Shown: positions 41,233 to 49,883, counted from the stretch's first letter. The stretch is DNA of 64,000 nucleotides from Pedobacter psychrophilus (GCF_001652725.1 NZ_LWHJ01000022.1:620001-684000); one strand, 5' to 3'. Program-made: numbers and translations. The notes: generated by a model not told the origin, from the sequence alone.

Positions 41233-42216
41233 ATGATAGAAATACCTGTAGGATCGCGAAAAGAAGTAATGAGTTATTTAGAACCGTTTATGGTTAATGA
41301 AATGGCTGATTATTTAAAGCCAGTTGAAGAGATGTGGCAGCCAGCAGATTTTTTGCCAGATGCTAGTAAAGAAACTTTTTTTGATGAGGTTAGAGATTTA
41401 CAAGGAAGTACTAAAGAACTTTCTTACGATTTAATGGCTGTTTTGATTGGTGATACAATTACAGAAGAAGCTTTACCAACTTATGAATCTTGGTTGATGA
41501 TGGTGAATGATGTTTCTAGAAATGAGCAAGGCGGTTGGATGAAGTGGGTAAGAGCTTGGACAGCAGAAGAAAATCGTCATGGAGATTTGTTAAACAAGTA
41601 CCTATATCTTTCTGGTAGAGTAAATATGAGGGAAATGGAAGCATCTACCCAATATTTAATTCAAGATGGTTTTGACATTGGTACCGGACATGATCCTTAT
41701 AGAAACTTTATTTATACTTCTTTTCAAGAAATTGCAACCAATATTTCACATAGAAGAGTTGCCCAATTGGCTAAACAAAGCGGAGATAAATTATTATCAA
41801 AAATTTGTGGTTTAATTGCAGCGGACGAGGCGAGACACGCCAAAGCTTATAAAGCTTTTATAAGCAAAGCTTATGAAGTTGATGCTAATGAGGTGATGCT
41901 TGCTTTTGAAGATATGATGCGTAAAAAGATTGTAATGCCTGCTCATTTTTTACGTGAAATGGGGACTAAAATTGGTAGTGCTTTTGGACATTTTACAGAT
42001 GCAGCACAACGTTTAGGCGTTTATACGGCTGTTGATTATGTAGATATCCTTAGAAATTTAATTGAGGATTGGAATATAGAAAGTATGAAAGACTTGAACG
42101 AGTCTGGCGAGAAAGCAAGAGATTACATTGTTGCGCTTCCAGATCGTTTGATAAGAATAGCAGATAGAATTAAAGTTCCACAAATGGAATATAAGTTTAG
42201 TTGGATTTACGGTTAA
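41233..42216 (+). CDS. Acyl-ACP desaturase
   Basis: 327 aa soluble di-iron desaturase of the plant stearoyl-ACP type. It introduces a cis double bond into acyl chains for membrane unsaturation. Iron ligands are in AEENRHGDLL (Glu113, His116) and in ADEARHAKAY, with further Glu residues in DEVRDLQ and FQEIATNISHRR. WTAEENRHG and YTSFQEIAT are diagnostic. No transmembrane segments. The electron donor would be a ferredoxin; the nearest one in the window is the ISC-type fdx, which need not be its partner. A bidirectional terminator follows. Confidence 0.93.
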   Translation: MIEIPVGSRKEVMSYLEPFMVNEMADYLKPVEEMWQPADFLPDASKETFFDEVRDLQGSTKELSYDLMAVLIGDTITEEALPTYESWLMMVNDVSRNEQGGWMKWVRAWTAEENRHGDLLNKYLYLSGRVNMREMEASTQYLIQDGFDIGTGHDPYRNFIYTSFQEIATNISHRRVAQLAKQSGDKLLSKICGLIAADEARHAKAYKAFISKAYEVDANEVMLAFEDMMRKKIVMPAHFLREMGTKIGSAFGHFTDAAQRLGVYTAVDYVDILRNLIEDWNIESMKDLNESGEKARDYIVALPDRLIRIADRIKVPQMEYKFSWIYG

Positions 42217-42240
42217 ATCCATAATTAAAAATATATAGAA

Positions 42241-42272
42241 AAGCCCGAAAATAAATTTTCGGGCTTTTCTTG
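42241..42272. terminator. Bidirectional terminator between the desaturase and the convergent lipoprotein gene
   Basis: AAGCCCGAAAAT and ATTTTCGGGCTT arms with a 4-nt loop, followed by TTTTCTTG; A-rich on the opposite side. Confidence 0.9.
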
Positions 42273-42280
42273 TTTTACGA

Positions 42281-43027
42281 TTAATTGAAAATTGTCCCGC
42301 CAACATTAACCACAATTCCTAAAGTAAAAACAGAGTTTCCGGCCGTCATAAAATCTCTATTTTTTAAACCAAAATTACTTCCAGAAGTATACTGTAACTG
42401 AATGTTTTGGTTCAGTTTTAAACGTGTAAAAAATACAGGTTCTATAAAAATATTATCTTCAAATGGCTGATTGACATTATTCCTTTTAAAATCTGTCATG
42501 GTAAGATGACTAATTCTAAAAATTGTTCCATAGTTTAAGGGATACTTTTTAGAGAATAACGTTAAAGATTTTTGTTCTTTAGAGCTATAATTAACCTGAA
42601 AAAAAAGTTTATTAAAATTCAAATTTTGGATATCAGAAGTTGTAACTCCGTTTTTATCTGTACTGCGATAAATCCGTTCTGTACTTCCTCGGCCCAAGCC
42701 GCCATAAAATTCTAAAATTCTGCTGTTTTCCGGACCAAATGTGGTAAAATAACCTGCTCCTGCTTCCACTAAATCTTGCCTAAAATCTTTTCTATTTTTT
42801 TGTTGATTGATAAACGAACCATTAAATAAAACACCAACATGATCTGAAACAGCATAAGCCGTATTTATATTTACATTACCTTTTAATGAAATATGTCCCG
42901 AAGCATGAACCTCATTTTTTTTAGTAAGCATTGGGCTGTTTGGCACATTTGGCATATAAACTGAAGAGCAAGAGCTTATAGAAAAGGGAATGAGCAATAA
43001 AAGAAGCTTATAGATGTTAAATTGCAT
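42281..43027 (-). CDS. Putative outer-membrane lipoprotein of unknown function
   Basis: 248 aa. Lipoprotein signal MQFNIYKLLLLLIPFSISSC (lipobox ISSC, Cys20) then SSVYMPNVPNSPML. The mature part has alternating beta strands (EVHASGHISLKGNVNINTAY, VGVLFNGSFINQ, RILEFYGGLGRGSTERIY, LFFQVNYSS) and ends NSVFTLGIVVNVGGTIFN, suggesting a barrel-like outer-membrane protein. I do not recognise a named family. It converges on the desaturase gene and is divergent from the toxin-antitoxin pair. Confidence 0.75.
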   Translation of the reverse strand: MQFNIYKLLLLLIPFSISSCSSVYMPNVPNSPMLTKKNEVHASGHISLKGNVNINTAYAVSDHVGVLFNGSFINQQKNRKDFRQDLVEAGAGYFTTFGPENSRILEFYGGLGRGSTERIYRSTDKNGVTTSDIQNLNFNKLFFQVNYSSKEQKSLTLFSKKYPLNYGTIFRISHLTMTDFKRNNVNQPFEDNIFIEPVFFTRLKLNQNIQLQYTSGSNFGLKNRDFMTAGNSVFTLGIVVNVGGTIFN

Positions 43028-43103
43028 ATTGGCTAAAACGTATAATTTATAGGATATTGTTTTGAGGATTTTAAATGATTAAATTAGTTAAAATTTTAAC
43101 GCT

Positions 43104-43337
43104 ATGAATATTCAATTAGAAAAATTAGAGTTGTTGGAAACGATTGTAAATACAAAAGATCAATCTTTAATTTTAGAACTTCAATCTTTTTTAAATAGTA
43201 GGTCATTAGATTGGTTTGATGAATTAAATGAAGAGCAAAAAAAGGAAATAGCAGAAGGCATAAACGATGCAGATAACAATCAAACTATTTCCCACAAAGA
43301 AGCTATAAGATTATTTGAAAAATGGAATTTGAAATAA
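43104..43337 (+). CDS. Antitoxin-like partner of a RelE/ParE toxin
   Basis: 77 aa, helical and acidic. LEKLELLETIVNTKDQSLIL resembles the dimerisation part and DWFDELNEEQKKEIAEGIND the linker seen in addiction-module antitoxins of Bacteroidota; the C-terminus ISHKEAIRLFEKWNLK would wrap the toxin. It overlaps the toxin gene by 16 nt, the expected antitoxin-first order. There is no clear DNA-binding domain, so autoregulation is uncertain. Assignment rests mainly on size and context. Confidence 0.75.
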   Translation: MNIQLEKLELLETIVNTKDQSLILELQSFLNSRSLDWFDELNEEQKKEIAEGINDADNNQTISHKEAIRLFEKWNLK

Positions 43338-43624
43338 TTTGGACTAAAAAAGCTTTAACTACTTTTAATGATCGAATAGAATATTTACAAATTCATTTTA
43401 ATGAAAAAGAAATTTTCCATTTCACTCAAAGAGTGTCAAAAACTCTTAATACCATAAAATATAATCCTCTTATTTTTAGGAAATCTCAAATATTGAATAA
43501 TGTTTATAATGGCTTAATAATTAAACAAGTATCTGTTATTTATAGAGTTAAGGATGATTCAAACTTGATTGAACTGCTTGCATTTATAGATAATAGGCAA
43601 AAACCTAATAAACGGCTTTCCTAA
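43322..43624 (+). CDS. Type II toxin, RelE/ParE family
   Basis: 100 aa. FEIIWTKKALTTFNDRIEYL at the N-terminus, FTQRVSKTLNTIKYNPLIFR in the middle and the late strands LIIKQVSVIYRVKDDSNLIELLAFIDNRQKP match the RelE/ParE fold, which cleaves mRNA on the ribosome or poisons gyrase. Which branch applies cannot be told from these residues. Start overlaps the antitoxin gene. The stop codon overlaps the stop of the convergent yceH gene by 4 nt, so the module is wedged tightly against it. Confidence 0.85.
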   Translation: MEFEIIWTKKALTTFNDRIEYLQIHFNEKEIFHFTQRVSKTLNTIKYNPLIFRKSQILNNVYNGLIIKQVSVIYRVKDDSNLIELLAFIDNRQKPNKRLS

Positions 43625-44275
43625 CCCATCAACTCTTTCATCAATTGATCAAAATCAGCTTTAAGCTGTGTATAGTTCTCTTCTAAAATAGCTATTCTAT
43701 TTTCTAATTCAGAGACTGATTTTCTAGCGGGCTCTTGTGGTTCCTCATCATCTTCTATAGAAGGTTCACCAGCTAAAAGATGTGTAAATCTAGCTTCCTT
43801 TTGACCTGATTTTCTAGGTAACTGAACAATATAAGGCAGCTCAGGATTTAATAGTTGCTCTATAACTTCATTTACTTCATCTAAAGATTCAAACTCATAT
43901 AACCGACCAGAATTTGTATTAATTTCGCCTGGAGTTTGGGCACCTCTCAATAAAAGCAAACAGATGATTGACAATTGCGAGGGAACCAATGGAAATACGA
44001 TTGCAAAATTGTGTTTATATTTTACTACTCGGCTTCCACCACCTGTTGCAGTAGAAATCAATCCTTTTCTTCTTTAGAACATCTAAAGTTAATACCACAG
44101 TTTGCTCATCATATTCAACTACTGGTTTCCTTGAACTTTTTTGATTACAAGCTGCGGTTAAAGCATTTAATGTCATTGGATAATAATCTGGAGTGGTTTT
44201 GCTTTTCTCTATCAAACAACCTAAAACCCTTACTTCCTCTGCATTTAAAATTGGTAATTTTTTATTTTCTTCCAT
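43621..44275 (-). pseudogene. yceH: YceH family protein (DUF480) with a one-base frameshift
   Basis: The N-terminal part (start 44275) reads [40 protein letters not shown], then [12 protein letters not shown] and loses frame. The C-terminal part resumes with [40 protein letters not shown] and a coiled-coil tail. Removing one T from the run of four at 44065-44068 joins them as [14 protein letters not shown], 217 aa, close to the 215 aa of E. coli YceH. YceH is a two-winged-helix protein of unknown function. Either a sequencing error in a homopolymer or a true pseudogene. It lies 9 nt upstream of the MFS gene end and converges on the RelE/ParE toxin. Confidence 0.9.
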
Positions 44276-44284
44276 GATGTTAAA

Positions 44285-45424
44285 CTAGGATTTAATTTTA
44301 AACAAACTATTTGATACTGGTATAAACATTAATCCCGATAGGGCAAACAGTATAAATGCAATACGTAAATTAAAAAGATGAGAAATATAACCTATTAATG
44401 GCGGACCCAAAAGCATCCCAACAATAGAATATGTTGCAACAATTGAGATTCCCATTCCTGCAGAATATTTAGTTGACTTGCCTGCTAAGCCTAAAGTCAT
44501 AGGGAAAATTGAGGCTGTTCCCATTCCTGTTAATGCAAAACCTATCAATGCAATCCAGAAGTAAGGGAAAATTATTGATAATAAAACACCACTAATAATT
44601 AAGCAAGTACTTAAAATATAGGTGTTAGGAATTCCTATTTTGCTTATTACTTTGTCAGAAACGAAACGAAAAGAGGCCATAAAAACCAAGAAAGTAAAAT
44701 ATCCATAAGTAAATATGGGGGTATGTAGTACTTCTTTAAAATAAATCCCACTCCAATCAAACATACCTCCCTCGCAAATTGCAGCGAAAAAACCTAAGAA
44801 CCCTAATCGCATTATATATGGGTCTGGCTTGCCAAAAATTAGTTTGTTCCCTTTATCAGCTCTATCTTTTCCCAATAATTTACGATAAGAAATTGCAGCT
44901 CCGATAAATACAAATGCGGTAATAGCAAGGAAGTGATAAGAAATATCAATATTTAATGATAATAGCAAAGAGGTAATTCCGGCTCCTGCAATACCTCCCA
45001 TACTCCAAATGCCATGAAAGCTTCCAATTATAGGTTTAGCATAAAATTTTTGCAGATTAACAGATTGGGTATTTACCGCAATATTTATTAGCCTCATTGC
45101 AAACGCAAACAAAAAGAGAAAAATGCCCAAAATAAAAATGTTTTGTGCAAAGCCGATTCCTGTTAGAGCAATAGCTTGTAAAATACAAGATCCTAAAATT
45201 AATTCCTTGCTGTTAAATTTCGCAATAAGATAACCAGAAATTGGTAAACCAACTAAAGAACCTATTGGTAAAATAAACAAGAGACTTCCTAATTCAGCAT
45301 CATTTAAAGATAAAAGCCCTTTAATTGTAGGAATTCTTGAAGCCCAGGAAGCGAATAAAATCCCCGAAAGGAAGAAAAATATTTTAAGGTAAAATCTTTT
45401 TGATTGTAATGAGCCCAAATCCAT
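44285..45424 (-). CDS. MFS transporter, YbjJ-like
   Basis: 379 aa with 12 hydrophobic helices. The N-terminal FLSGILFASWASRIPTIKGL and the IGSLVGLPISGYLIAKFNSK loop are the MFS A-motif region; a repeat of the pattern follows residue 215 (YFTFLVFMASFRFVSDKVIS). This layout is like YbjJ/FucP-related transporters, many of which act on sugars or amino-sugar derivatives, but the substrate is unknown. It is 79 nt downstream of element copy C on the same strand and 9 nt upstream of yceH on the strand of transcription's far side. Confidence 0.85.
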   Translation of the reverse strand: MDLGSLQSKRFYLKIFFFLSGILFASWASRIPTIKGLLSLNDAELGSLLFILPIGSLVGLPISGYLIAKFNSKELILGSCILQAIALTGIGFAQNIFILGIFLFLFAFAMRLINIAVNTQSVNLQKFYAKPIIGSFHGIWSMGGIAGAGITSLLLSLNIDISYHFLAITAFVFIGAAISYRKLLGKDRADKGNKLIFGKPDPYIMRLGFLGFFAAICEGGMFDWSGIYFKEVLHTPIFTYGYFTFLVFMASFRFVSDKVISKIGIPNTYILSTCLIISGVLLSIIFPYFWIALIGFALTGMGTASIFPMTLGLAGKSTKYSAGMGISIVATYSIVGMLLGPPLIGYISHLFNLRIAFILFALSGLMFIPVSNSLFKIKS

Positions 45425-45502
45425 CTTGGCTGCAAATATCTTGTTTAAGATTTTATAAAAGAAGATAAATTTAAAAGAGATTTATTATTCAAATAATAAT
45501 TT

Positions 45503-45577
45503 GGGCGTTTTAACACGCTTTTCACTGTATCTTTTTTTATAAAAATAAAAAAAGGATGCCGTTTCAATCGTTAACGC
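45503..45577 (-). repeat. Structured intergenic element, copy C
   Basis: 75 nt, read on the minus strand from GCGTTAACGATTG through AAACGGCATCC, a T-run/A-run stem, GATACAGTG and ending AACGCCC. The shortest copy, lacking any extra apical loop. Outer arms GCGTT/AACGC intact. It lies 66 nt after the acyl-CoA ligase stop and 78 nt before the MFS start, same strand as both. Confidence 0.88.
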
Positions 45578-45643
45578 ATTCTTATTAAATTGAGAGATTC
45601 TTGATTTTGAGCAAATATAGTTAGTAAGCAGTTTTGATAAATA

Positions 45644-47557
45644 CTAATCAGCCTCAACGGCGCCCATATACATTTCTTCTATTTCTAAAACGTATTTCTT
45701 TTCAATAACTTTTCTTTTGGGTTTCATTGTCGGGGTCATTTCTCCGTCTTCGATAGTAAAAGGATTTCGTTTTATTTTGAAGGATTTAATGCGTTCAAAC
45801 TTTGCCAATTCGTGAGAGAATTTTTTAATATCTTCAGATATCCAAGCTAGAATTTGTTCGTCTTCTATAAACAAATCTGGTAAATCAAAAAACACATCTT
45901 TTAATTCAAAAGTTTCTTGTAATGTTTCTCTATTTGGAGTTACGATTGCTGTTACATACTCTTTTTTATCTCCAATTAAAAAAACGGCTTCTATTTTTTG
46001 ACTTTTTAAATAGGTGTTTTCTACAGGTGTTGGATAAATATTTTTGCCGTAAGCATTTACCAACATGTTTTTAATCCTATCAGTAATTTGTAAGTTTCCT
46101 TTAAAAAACCGACCCACATCGCCAGTATGAAACCAACCTTCACTATCTATTACTTCTGCAGTTTCTTCTGGTTTGTTCCAATATCCTTTCATTACACAAT
46201 GTCCACGAACGCAAATTTCACCTTCATCACAAGTAAAATTAGGATTAAATGTTTCATGAGTTTGTATGGAAACAAACTTTTTAGTCTCCACATCTTGTAT
46301 CCCAATTTCAATTCCTGGTATAACCCTTCCAACGGTTCCATAAACTTGTCGATGGTATTCTGTTACAGCCATTACCGGAGAAGTTTCTGTTAAACCAAAA
46401 CCTTCTAAAATTTTGATTCCTAAGTTGCCGAAGAATTCACCCACATTTTTTGGTAAAGCTGCACCGCCAGAAATCATGAATTTTAGTCTGCCACCAGTTT
46501 TTTCTTTTATTTTACTAAAAACTAATTTCTCTGCAATTGCATGTTGGGCATTTAATATAAATGAAGGATTTTTGCCGGCTTCTTTTATTTCTCGATGCTT
46601 TTGTCCAATCTCTAATGCCCATAAAAATATTTTGGCTTTAGTTCCTCCAGCCGCAGTTCCGCCTTTAATAGCTTTGTCATGAATTTTTTCTAATAATCTG
46701 GGTACACAAGACATTACAGTTGGTCTCACTTCTCCCATATTTTTCGCCAACAATTCTAAACTTTGTGCAAAAGCTATTTTACAGCCTTTAGTACAACAAA
46801 CATGATAAGTTGCGGTGCGTTCAAAAACATGAGATAATGGCAAAAATGAAAGAAAAGTATCGTTTTGGTCAATTACTGGTATTTGCTCAAGACAAACTTT
46901 AACATTCTCTACAAAGTTAGAATGAGTTAACATTACACCTTTTGGAACGCCTGTAGTTCCTGAAGTATAAATGAGTGCAGATATATCGGAAGGTAGAACT
47001 TGACTTCTTATTTGATTAATCTCATTGATAAAGCTTGGTAATTTCAAATTCCCTTCTTTAATAACGCTGTTCAAACTAACGATACCAGCATTTAATGCGG
47101 TTTTTTCAGTAATTTTTTCAAAATCTTCAAATACTGGAATGATGCGAATTAATTCTTCACAGCAATTAGCAATTTTTATGATCTTTTTTAATAAAAAAGG
47201 ACTACCAACTAAAATAGTTTTCGCACCAGAATCATTTAAAATATATTCTATTTCAGCTTCAGAAAGGGTAGGGTAGATGGAAGTATTAATTCCTCCAATT
47301 TGTTGTAATGCTTGATCGTAATAAACATATTCAACAGAATTTTCTATTATAAAAGCTAACCTATCACCTTTTTTAATTCCAATTTCTAAAAAATAGGATG
47401 AAATAGCATCGGCTTTAGCTAAAGTATCTTTATAAGAAATTTCTTCCCATTGTTCTTTTACCTTTCTAATCAAAAAAGTATCCGTTTCGGGATGTACATG
47501 TTTAATAACGTTTCGTAATAATTGCGGAACGGTAGTATGTTCGTTTATTAAACTCAT
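45644..47557 (-). CDS. fadD: Long-chain acyl-CoA synthetase (AMP-forming)
   Basis: 637 aa of the ANL superfamily. It activates fatty acids to acyl-CoA using ATP, feeding the beta-oxidation genes at the left of the window or lipid synthesis. The P-loop-like motif YTSGTTGVPKG is at residues 197-207, then FLSFLPLSHVFERTATY, the adenylate motif GFGLTETSPVM and the hinge GWFHTGDVGRF. The C-terminal KNPFTIEDGEMTPTMKPKRK holds the catalytic Lys region. Length matches FAA1/FACS-type ligases. Monocistronic on the minus strand. Confidence 0.93.
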   Translation of the reverse strand: MSLINEHTTVPQLLRNVIKHVHPETDTFLIRKVKEQWEEISYKDTLAKADAISSYFLEIGIKKGDRLAFIIENSVEYVYYDQALQQIGGINTSIYPTLSEAEIEYILNDSGAKTILVGSPFLLKKIIKIANCCEELIRIIPVFEDFEKITEKTALNAGIVSLNSVIKEGNLKLPSFINEINQIRSQVLPSDISALIYTSGTTGVPKGVMLTHSNFVENVKVCLEQIPVIDQNDTFLSFLPLSHVFERTATYHVCCTKGCKIAFAQSLELLAKNMGEVRPTVMSCVPRLLEKIHDKAIKGGTAAGGTKAKIFLWALEIGQKHREIKEAGKNPSFILNAQHAIAEKLVFSKIKEKTGGRLKFMISGGAALPKNVGEFFGNLGIKILEGFGLTETSPVMAVTEYHRQVYGTVGRVIPGIEIGIQDVETKKFVSIQTHETFNPNFTCDEGEICVRGHCVMKGYWNKPEETAEVIDSEGWFHTGDVGRFFKGNLQITDRIKNMLVNAYGKNIYPTPVENTYLKSQKIEAVFLIGDKKEYVTAIVTPNRETLQETFELKDVFFDLPDLFIEDEQILAWISEDIKKFSHELAKFERIKSFKIKRNPFTIEDGEMTPTMKPKRKVIEKKYVLEIEEMYMGAVEAD

Positions 47558-47624
47558 TCTATAATAACGTAAGAATTTATATTGGTCTTAGCTCACAATT
47601 ATAAACTATTTAAGCCTAAAACGC

Positions 47625-47652
47625 AAAAAAGGGTATCTAATTAAAGATACCC
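47625..47652 (-). terminator. Terminator of the isc operon
   Basis: On the minus strand GGGTATC, loop, GATACCC, then TTTTTT, 24 nt beyond the iscA stop. Confidence 0.88.
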
Positions 47653-47675
47653 TTTCTGATATATTTTTGTTTTTA

Positions 47676-48002
47676 TTAAACAGAGAAACTTTCTCCGCAA
47701 CCACAAGTACGTGATGCATTAGGATTGATAAAATTAAAACCTTTACCATTTAATCCGTCAGAAAAATCTAATTCTGTTCCTGCTAAATAAAGGAATGATT
47801 TCATGTCTAAAACAATTTTTAATCCTTTATCTTCAAAATCTTGATCACCTTTTTGGGTTTCATTATCAAAATCCATATTGTAAGACAATCCAGAACATCC
47901 ACCTCCCTTAACAGAAACACGAAGGAAATAAGATTCATCTAACCCCGAACCTGTCATTAACTCTTCTATTTTGCTTTTTGCTTTATCTGTTATTGTAACC
48001 AT
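47676..48002 (-). CDS. iscA: Iron-sulfur cluster assembly A-type protein
   Basis: 108 aa from the ATG at 48002; upstream in-frame codons to 48065 translate the heptad repeat array and should not be coding. A-type scaffold/carrier with the three conserved Cys at 36 (GGGCSGLSY), 100 and 102 (TCGCGESF). It delivers clusters to apoproteins. Last gene of the iscS-iscU-iscA operon; separated from iscU by inverted period-7 arrays. Confidence 0.95.
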   Translation of the reverse strand: MVTITDKAKSKIEELMTGSGLDESYFLRVSVKGGGCSGLSYNMDFDNETQKGDQDFEDKGLKIVLDMKSFLYLAGTELDFSDGLNGKGFNFINPNASRTCGCGESFSV

Positions 48003-48012
48003 AGTTTTAAAG

Positions 48013-48040
48013 TATTGAGATTTGCGTATAGTGTATTGAG
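48013..48040 (-). repeat. Period-7 boundary array R3 before iscA
   Basis: Plus-strand units TATTGAG, ATTTGCG, TATAGTG, TATTGAG. Read in the direction of transcription (minus) this is a CTCAATA array ending 10 nt before the iscA ATG. Partner arm at 48054-48081. Confidence 0.85.
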
Positions 48041-48053
48041 TAATTTCCAAAGT

Positions 48054-48081
48054 CGCAATACTCAATACTTACATCGCAATA
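48054..48081 (-). repeat. Period-7 boundary array L3 after iscU
   Basis: Plus-strand units CGCAATA, CTCAATA, CTTACAT, CGCAATA. In the direction of transcription it reads TATTGCG, ATGTAAG, TATTGAG, TATTGCG, starting 3 nt after the iscU stop. The two arms flank a 13-nt loop, making a complete compact stop-arm-loop-arm-start unit. Confidence 0.85.
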
Positions 48082-48084
48082 CAA

Positions 48085-48498
48085 TTAATGATGCGATTTC
48101 TCTAACTCAATAGCTTCCATTCCGTTTTTAACACGGTAATCGTTAATTGCAGATTTTATAGCATCTTCTGCTAACACTGAACAGTGAATTTTAACTGGTG
48201 GTAAAGCCAATTCTTCTACAATATCCATGTTATCGATAGTTAATGCATCATCAATAGATTTGCCTTTTAACCATTCTGTAGCTAAAGATGAAGAAGCAAT
48301 TGCAGAACCACAACCAAAGGTTTTAAACTTTGCATCTGTTATCATGTGATTTTCATCAACTTCAATTTGTAAACGCATTACGTCTCCACATTCTGGTGCA
48401 CCTACTAAACCAGTACCTACACTTTTTTTAGATTTATCTAGCGTTCCAACGTTTCTTGGATTACTATAATGATCAATTACTTTATCTGAATATGCCAT
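48085..48498 (-). CDS. iscU: Fe-S cluster scaffold protein
   Basis: 137 aa. Cluster ligands Cys37 (GAPECGDVM), Cys63 (FGCGSAIAS) and Cys106 (VKIHCSVLAEDAI), with LPPVKIHCSVLA as the HscA-binding region. It assembles [2Fe-2S] clusters from IscS sulfur. Lies between iscS and iscA on the minus strand. No hscA/hscB in the window. Confidence 0.97.
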   Translation of the reverse strand: MAYSDKVIDHYSNPRNVGTLDKSKKSVGTGLVGAPECGDVMRLQIEVDENHMITDAKFKTFGCGSAIASSSLATEWLKGKSIDDALTIDNMDIVEELALPPVKIHCSVLAEDAIKSAINDYRVKNGMEAIELEKSHH

Positions 48499-48631
48499 AA
48501 TTTTGTCCTTTTGTCTCCCTAAAGGGAGAACTATTTTAGTTTTAATTTTATTTTAACCTCCATTATGGAGAATTTATTTACGTTGTAAAAAACAACTTGT
48601 AAGTTGGTTTCCCCTTCAGGGGATTATGGGG
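48499..48631 (-). repeat. Hairpin mosaic between iscS and iscU
   Basis: 133 nt holding several short inverted repeats: TCTCCCT-AGGGAGA (48514-48529), CTCCATTATGGAG (48558-48570), GTTGT-ACAAC (48582-48596), CAACTTGTAAGTTG (48593-48606) and CCCCTTCAGGGG (48611-48622). The first and last lie close to the iscU start and iscS stop, the same stop-arm/arm-start layout as the heptad arrays but with different words. Confidence 0.7.
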
Positions 48632-49846
48632 CTAATGTTCTGCCCACTCAATAGAATCAAGATCTATGCCTTCCTTAAACATCTCCCAAAGTGGAGAAAG
48701 TTCTCTTAAATGATTTACAGCTTTCATAGTATTCTCAATTGCAAAATCTACTTCTTCTTCTGTGCTAAATCTTCCTAATCCAAAACGGATAGATGAATGA
48801 GCTAAATCATCAGACAAACCTAGGCTTTTTAATACATAAGAAGGTTCTAATGAAGCAGAAGTACAAGCAGAGCCAGAAGAAACTGCCATATCTTTCATAG
48901 CCATCATTAAGCCTTCACCCTCAACATATTTGAAAGAAATATTTGCAGTATGTGGTAAACGATGGTTTGCATTACCATTAACGTAAGATTCCTCTAAAAC
49001 GGTTAAGCTACTTTCTAATTTATCGCGTAAAGCAGATAATCTTACCGCTTCTTCTGCCATTTCATTATAACAAAGCTCACAAGCTTTACCTAAACCAACA
49101 ATACCTGGAACATTTAGCGTTCCTGAACGCATTCCACGCTCATGACCACCGCCATCCATTTGAGAAGTAACTTTAACCCTTGGATTTTTTCTTCTTACAT
49201 ATAATGCGCCTACACCTTTTGGTCCATACATTTTATGCGCAGAAAGTGCTAATAAATCAATTCCATCTGCAATAACATCTACTGGGATTTTTCCAACAGC
49301 TTGTACGGCATCGGTAAAGTATAAAGCACCATATTTATGTGCAATTGCAGAAATTTCTTTAACTGGCTGTATAACACCAATTTCATTATTTGCATACATA
49401 ATGGCAACCAAAATGGTTTGATCCGTCATGGCTGCCTCTAATTTATTTAAATCAACTAAACCATCAGACTCAACATCCAAATAAGTAATGTTTGCACCTA
49501 ACTTCTCTAAATGTTTACAAGCATCTAAAACAGCTTTATGCTCTGTAGTTAAGGTAATGATGTGATTACCTTTGTCTTTATACATTTCATAAACACCCTT
49601 TATAGCTAGATTATCAGATTCTGTTGCTCCAGAAGTGAAAATAATCTCTTTTTCAGTAGCACCTATTAATTTAGCAACTTGTTCACGAGCGTAATCCACA
49701 CCTTCTTCTGCAACCCAACCAAAAGGATGATTTCGGCTAGCTGCATTTCCAAATTTTTCAGTAAAATAAGGTAACATAGCTTCTAATACCCGTGGATCCA
49801 TTGGTGTAGTTGCATTGTTATCTAAGTATATTGGTGTTTTCAACAT
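48632..49846 (-). CDS. iscS: Cysteine desulfurase
   Basis: 404 aa PLP enzyme that removes sulfur from cysteine and hands persulfide to Isc[19 protein letters not shown] starts the fold; PLP Lys205 is in [11 protein letters not shown]; persulfide-forming Cys328 is in [14 protein letters not shown], within the long flexible loop of group I (IscS) enzymes. First gene of the isc operon; a -7 box lies 30 nt upstream. No IscR-like regulator gene adjoins it. Confidence 0.97.
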   Translation of the reverse strand: MLKTPIYLDNNATTPMDPRVLEAMLPYFTEKFGNAASRNHPFGWVAEEGVDYAREQVAKLIGATEKEIIFTSGATESDNLAIKGVYEMYKDKGNHIITLTTEHKAVLDACKHLEKLGANITYLDVESDGLVDLNKLEAAMTDQTILVAIMYANNEIGVIQPVKEISAIAHKYGALYFTDAVQAVGKIPVDVIADGIDLLALSAHKMYGPKGVGALYVRRKNPRVKVTSQMDGGGHERGMRSGTLNVPGIVGLGKACELCYNEMAEEAVRLSALRDKLESSLTVLEESYVNGNANHRLPHTANISFKYVEGEGLMMAMKDMAVSSGSACTSASLEPSYVLKSLGLSDDLAHSSIRFGLGRFSTEEEVDFAIENTMKAVNHLRELSPLWEMFKEGIDLDSIEWAEH

Positions 49847-49875
49847 CTTATTTAGAATTGTTTTAATTAATACAA

Positions 49876-49883
49876 CAAAGATA
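49876..49883 (-). promoter_or_regulatory. Candidate -7 box of the isc operon
   Basis: Minus-strand TATCTTTG (plus-strand CAAAGATA), 29 nt upstream of the iscS ATG. No good -33 match. Confidence 0.5.

Noticed and set aside
44060-44072. Programmed ribosomal frameshift in yceH
   Set aside because: The A-rich site is not a canonical slippery heptamer with a downstream structure, and YceH proteins are normally encoded in one frame.
48003-48065. N-terminal extension of iscA
   Set aside because: The extra codons translate the heptad repeat arm, and the conserved A-type protein starts MVTITDKAKSKI at 48002.
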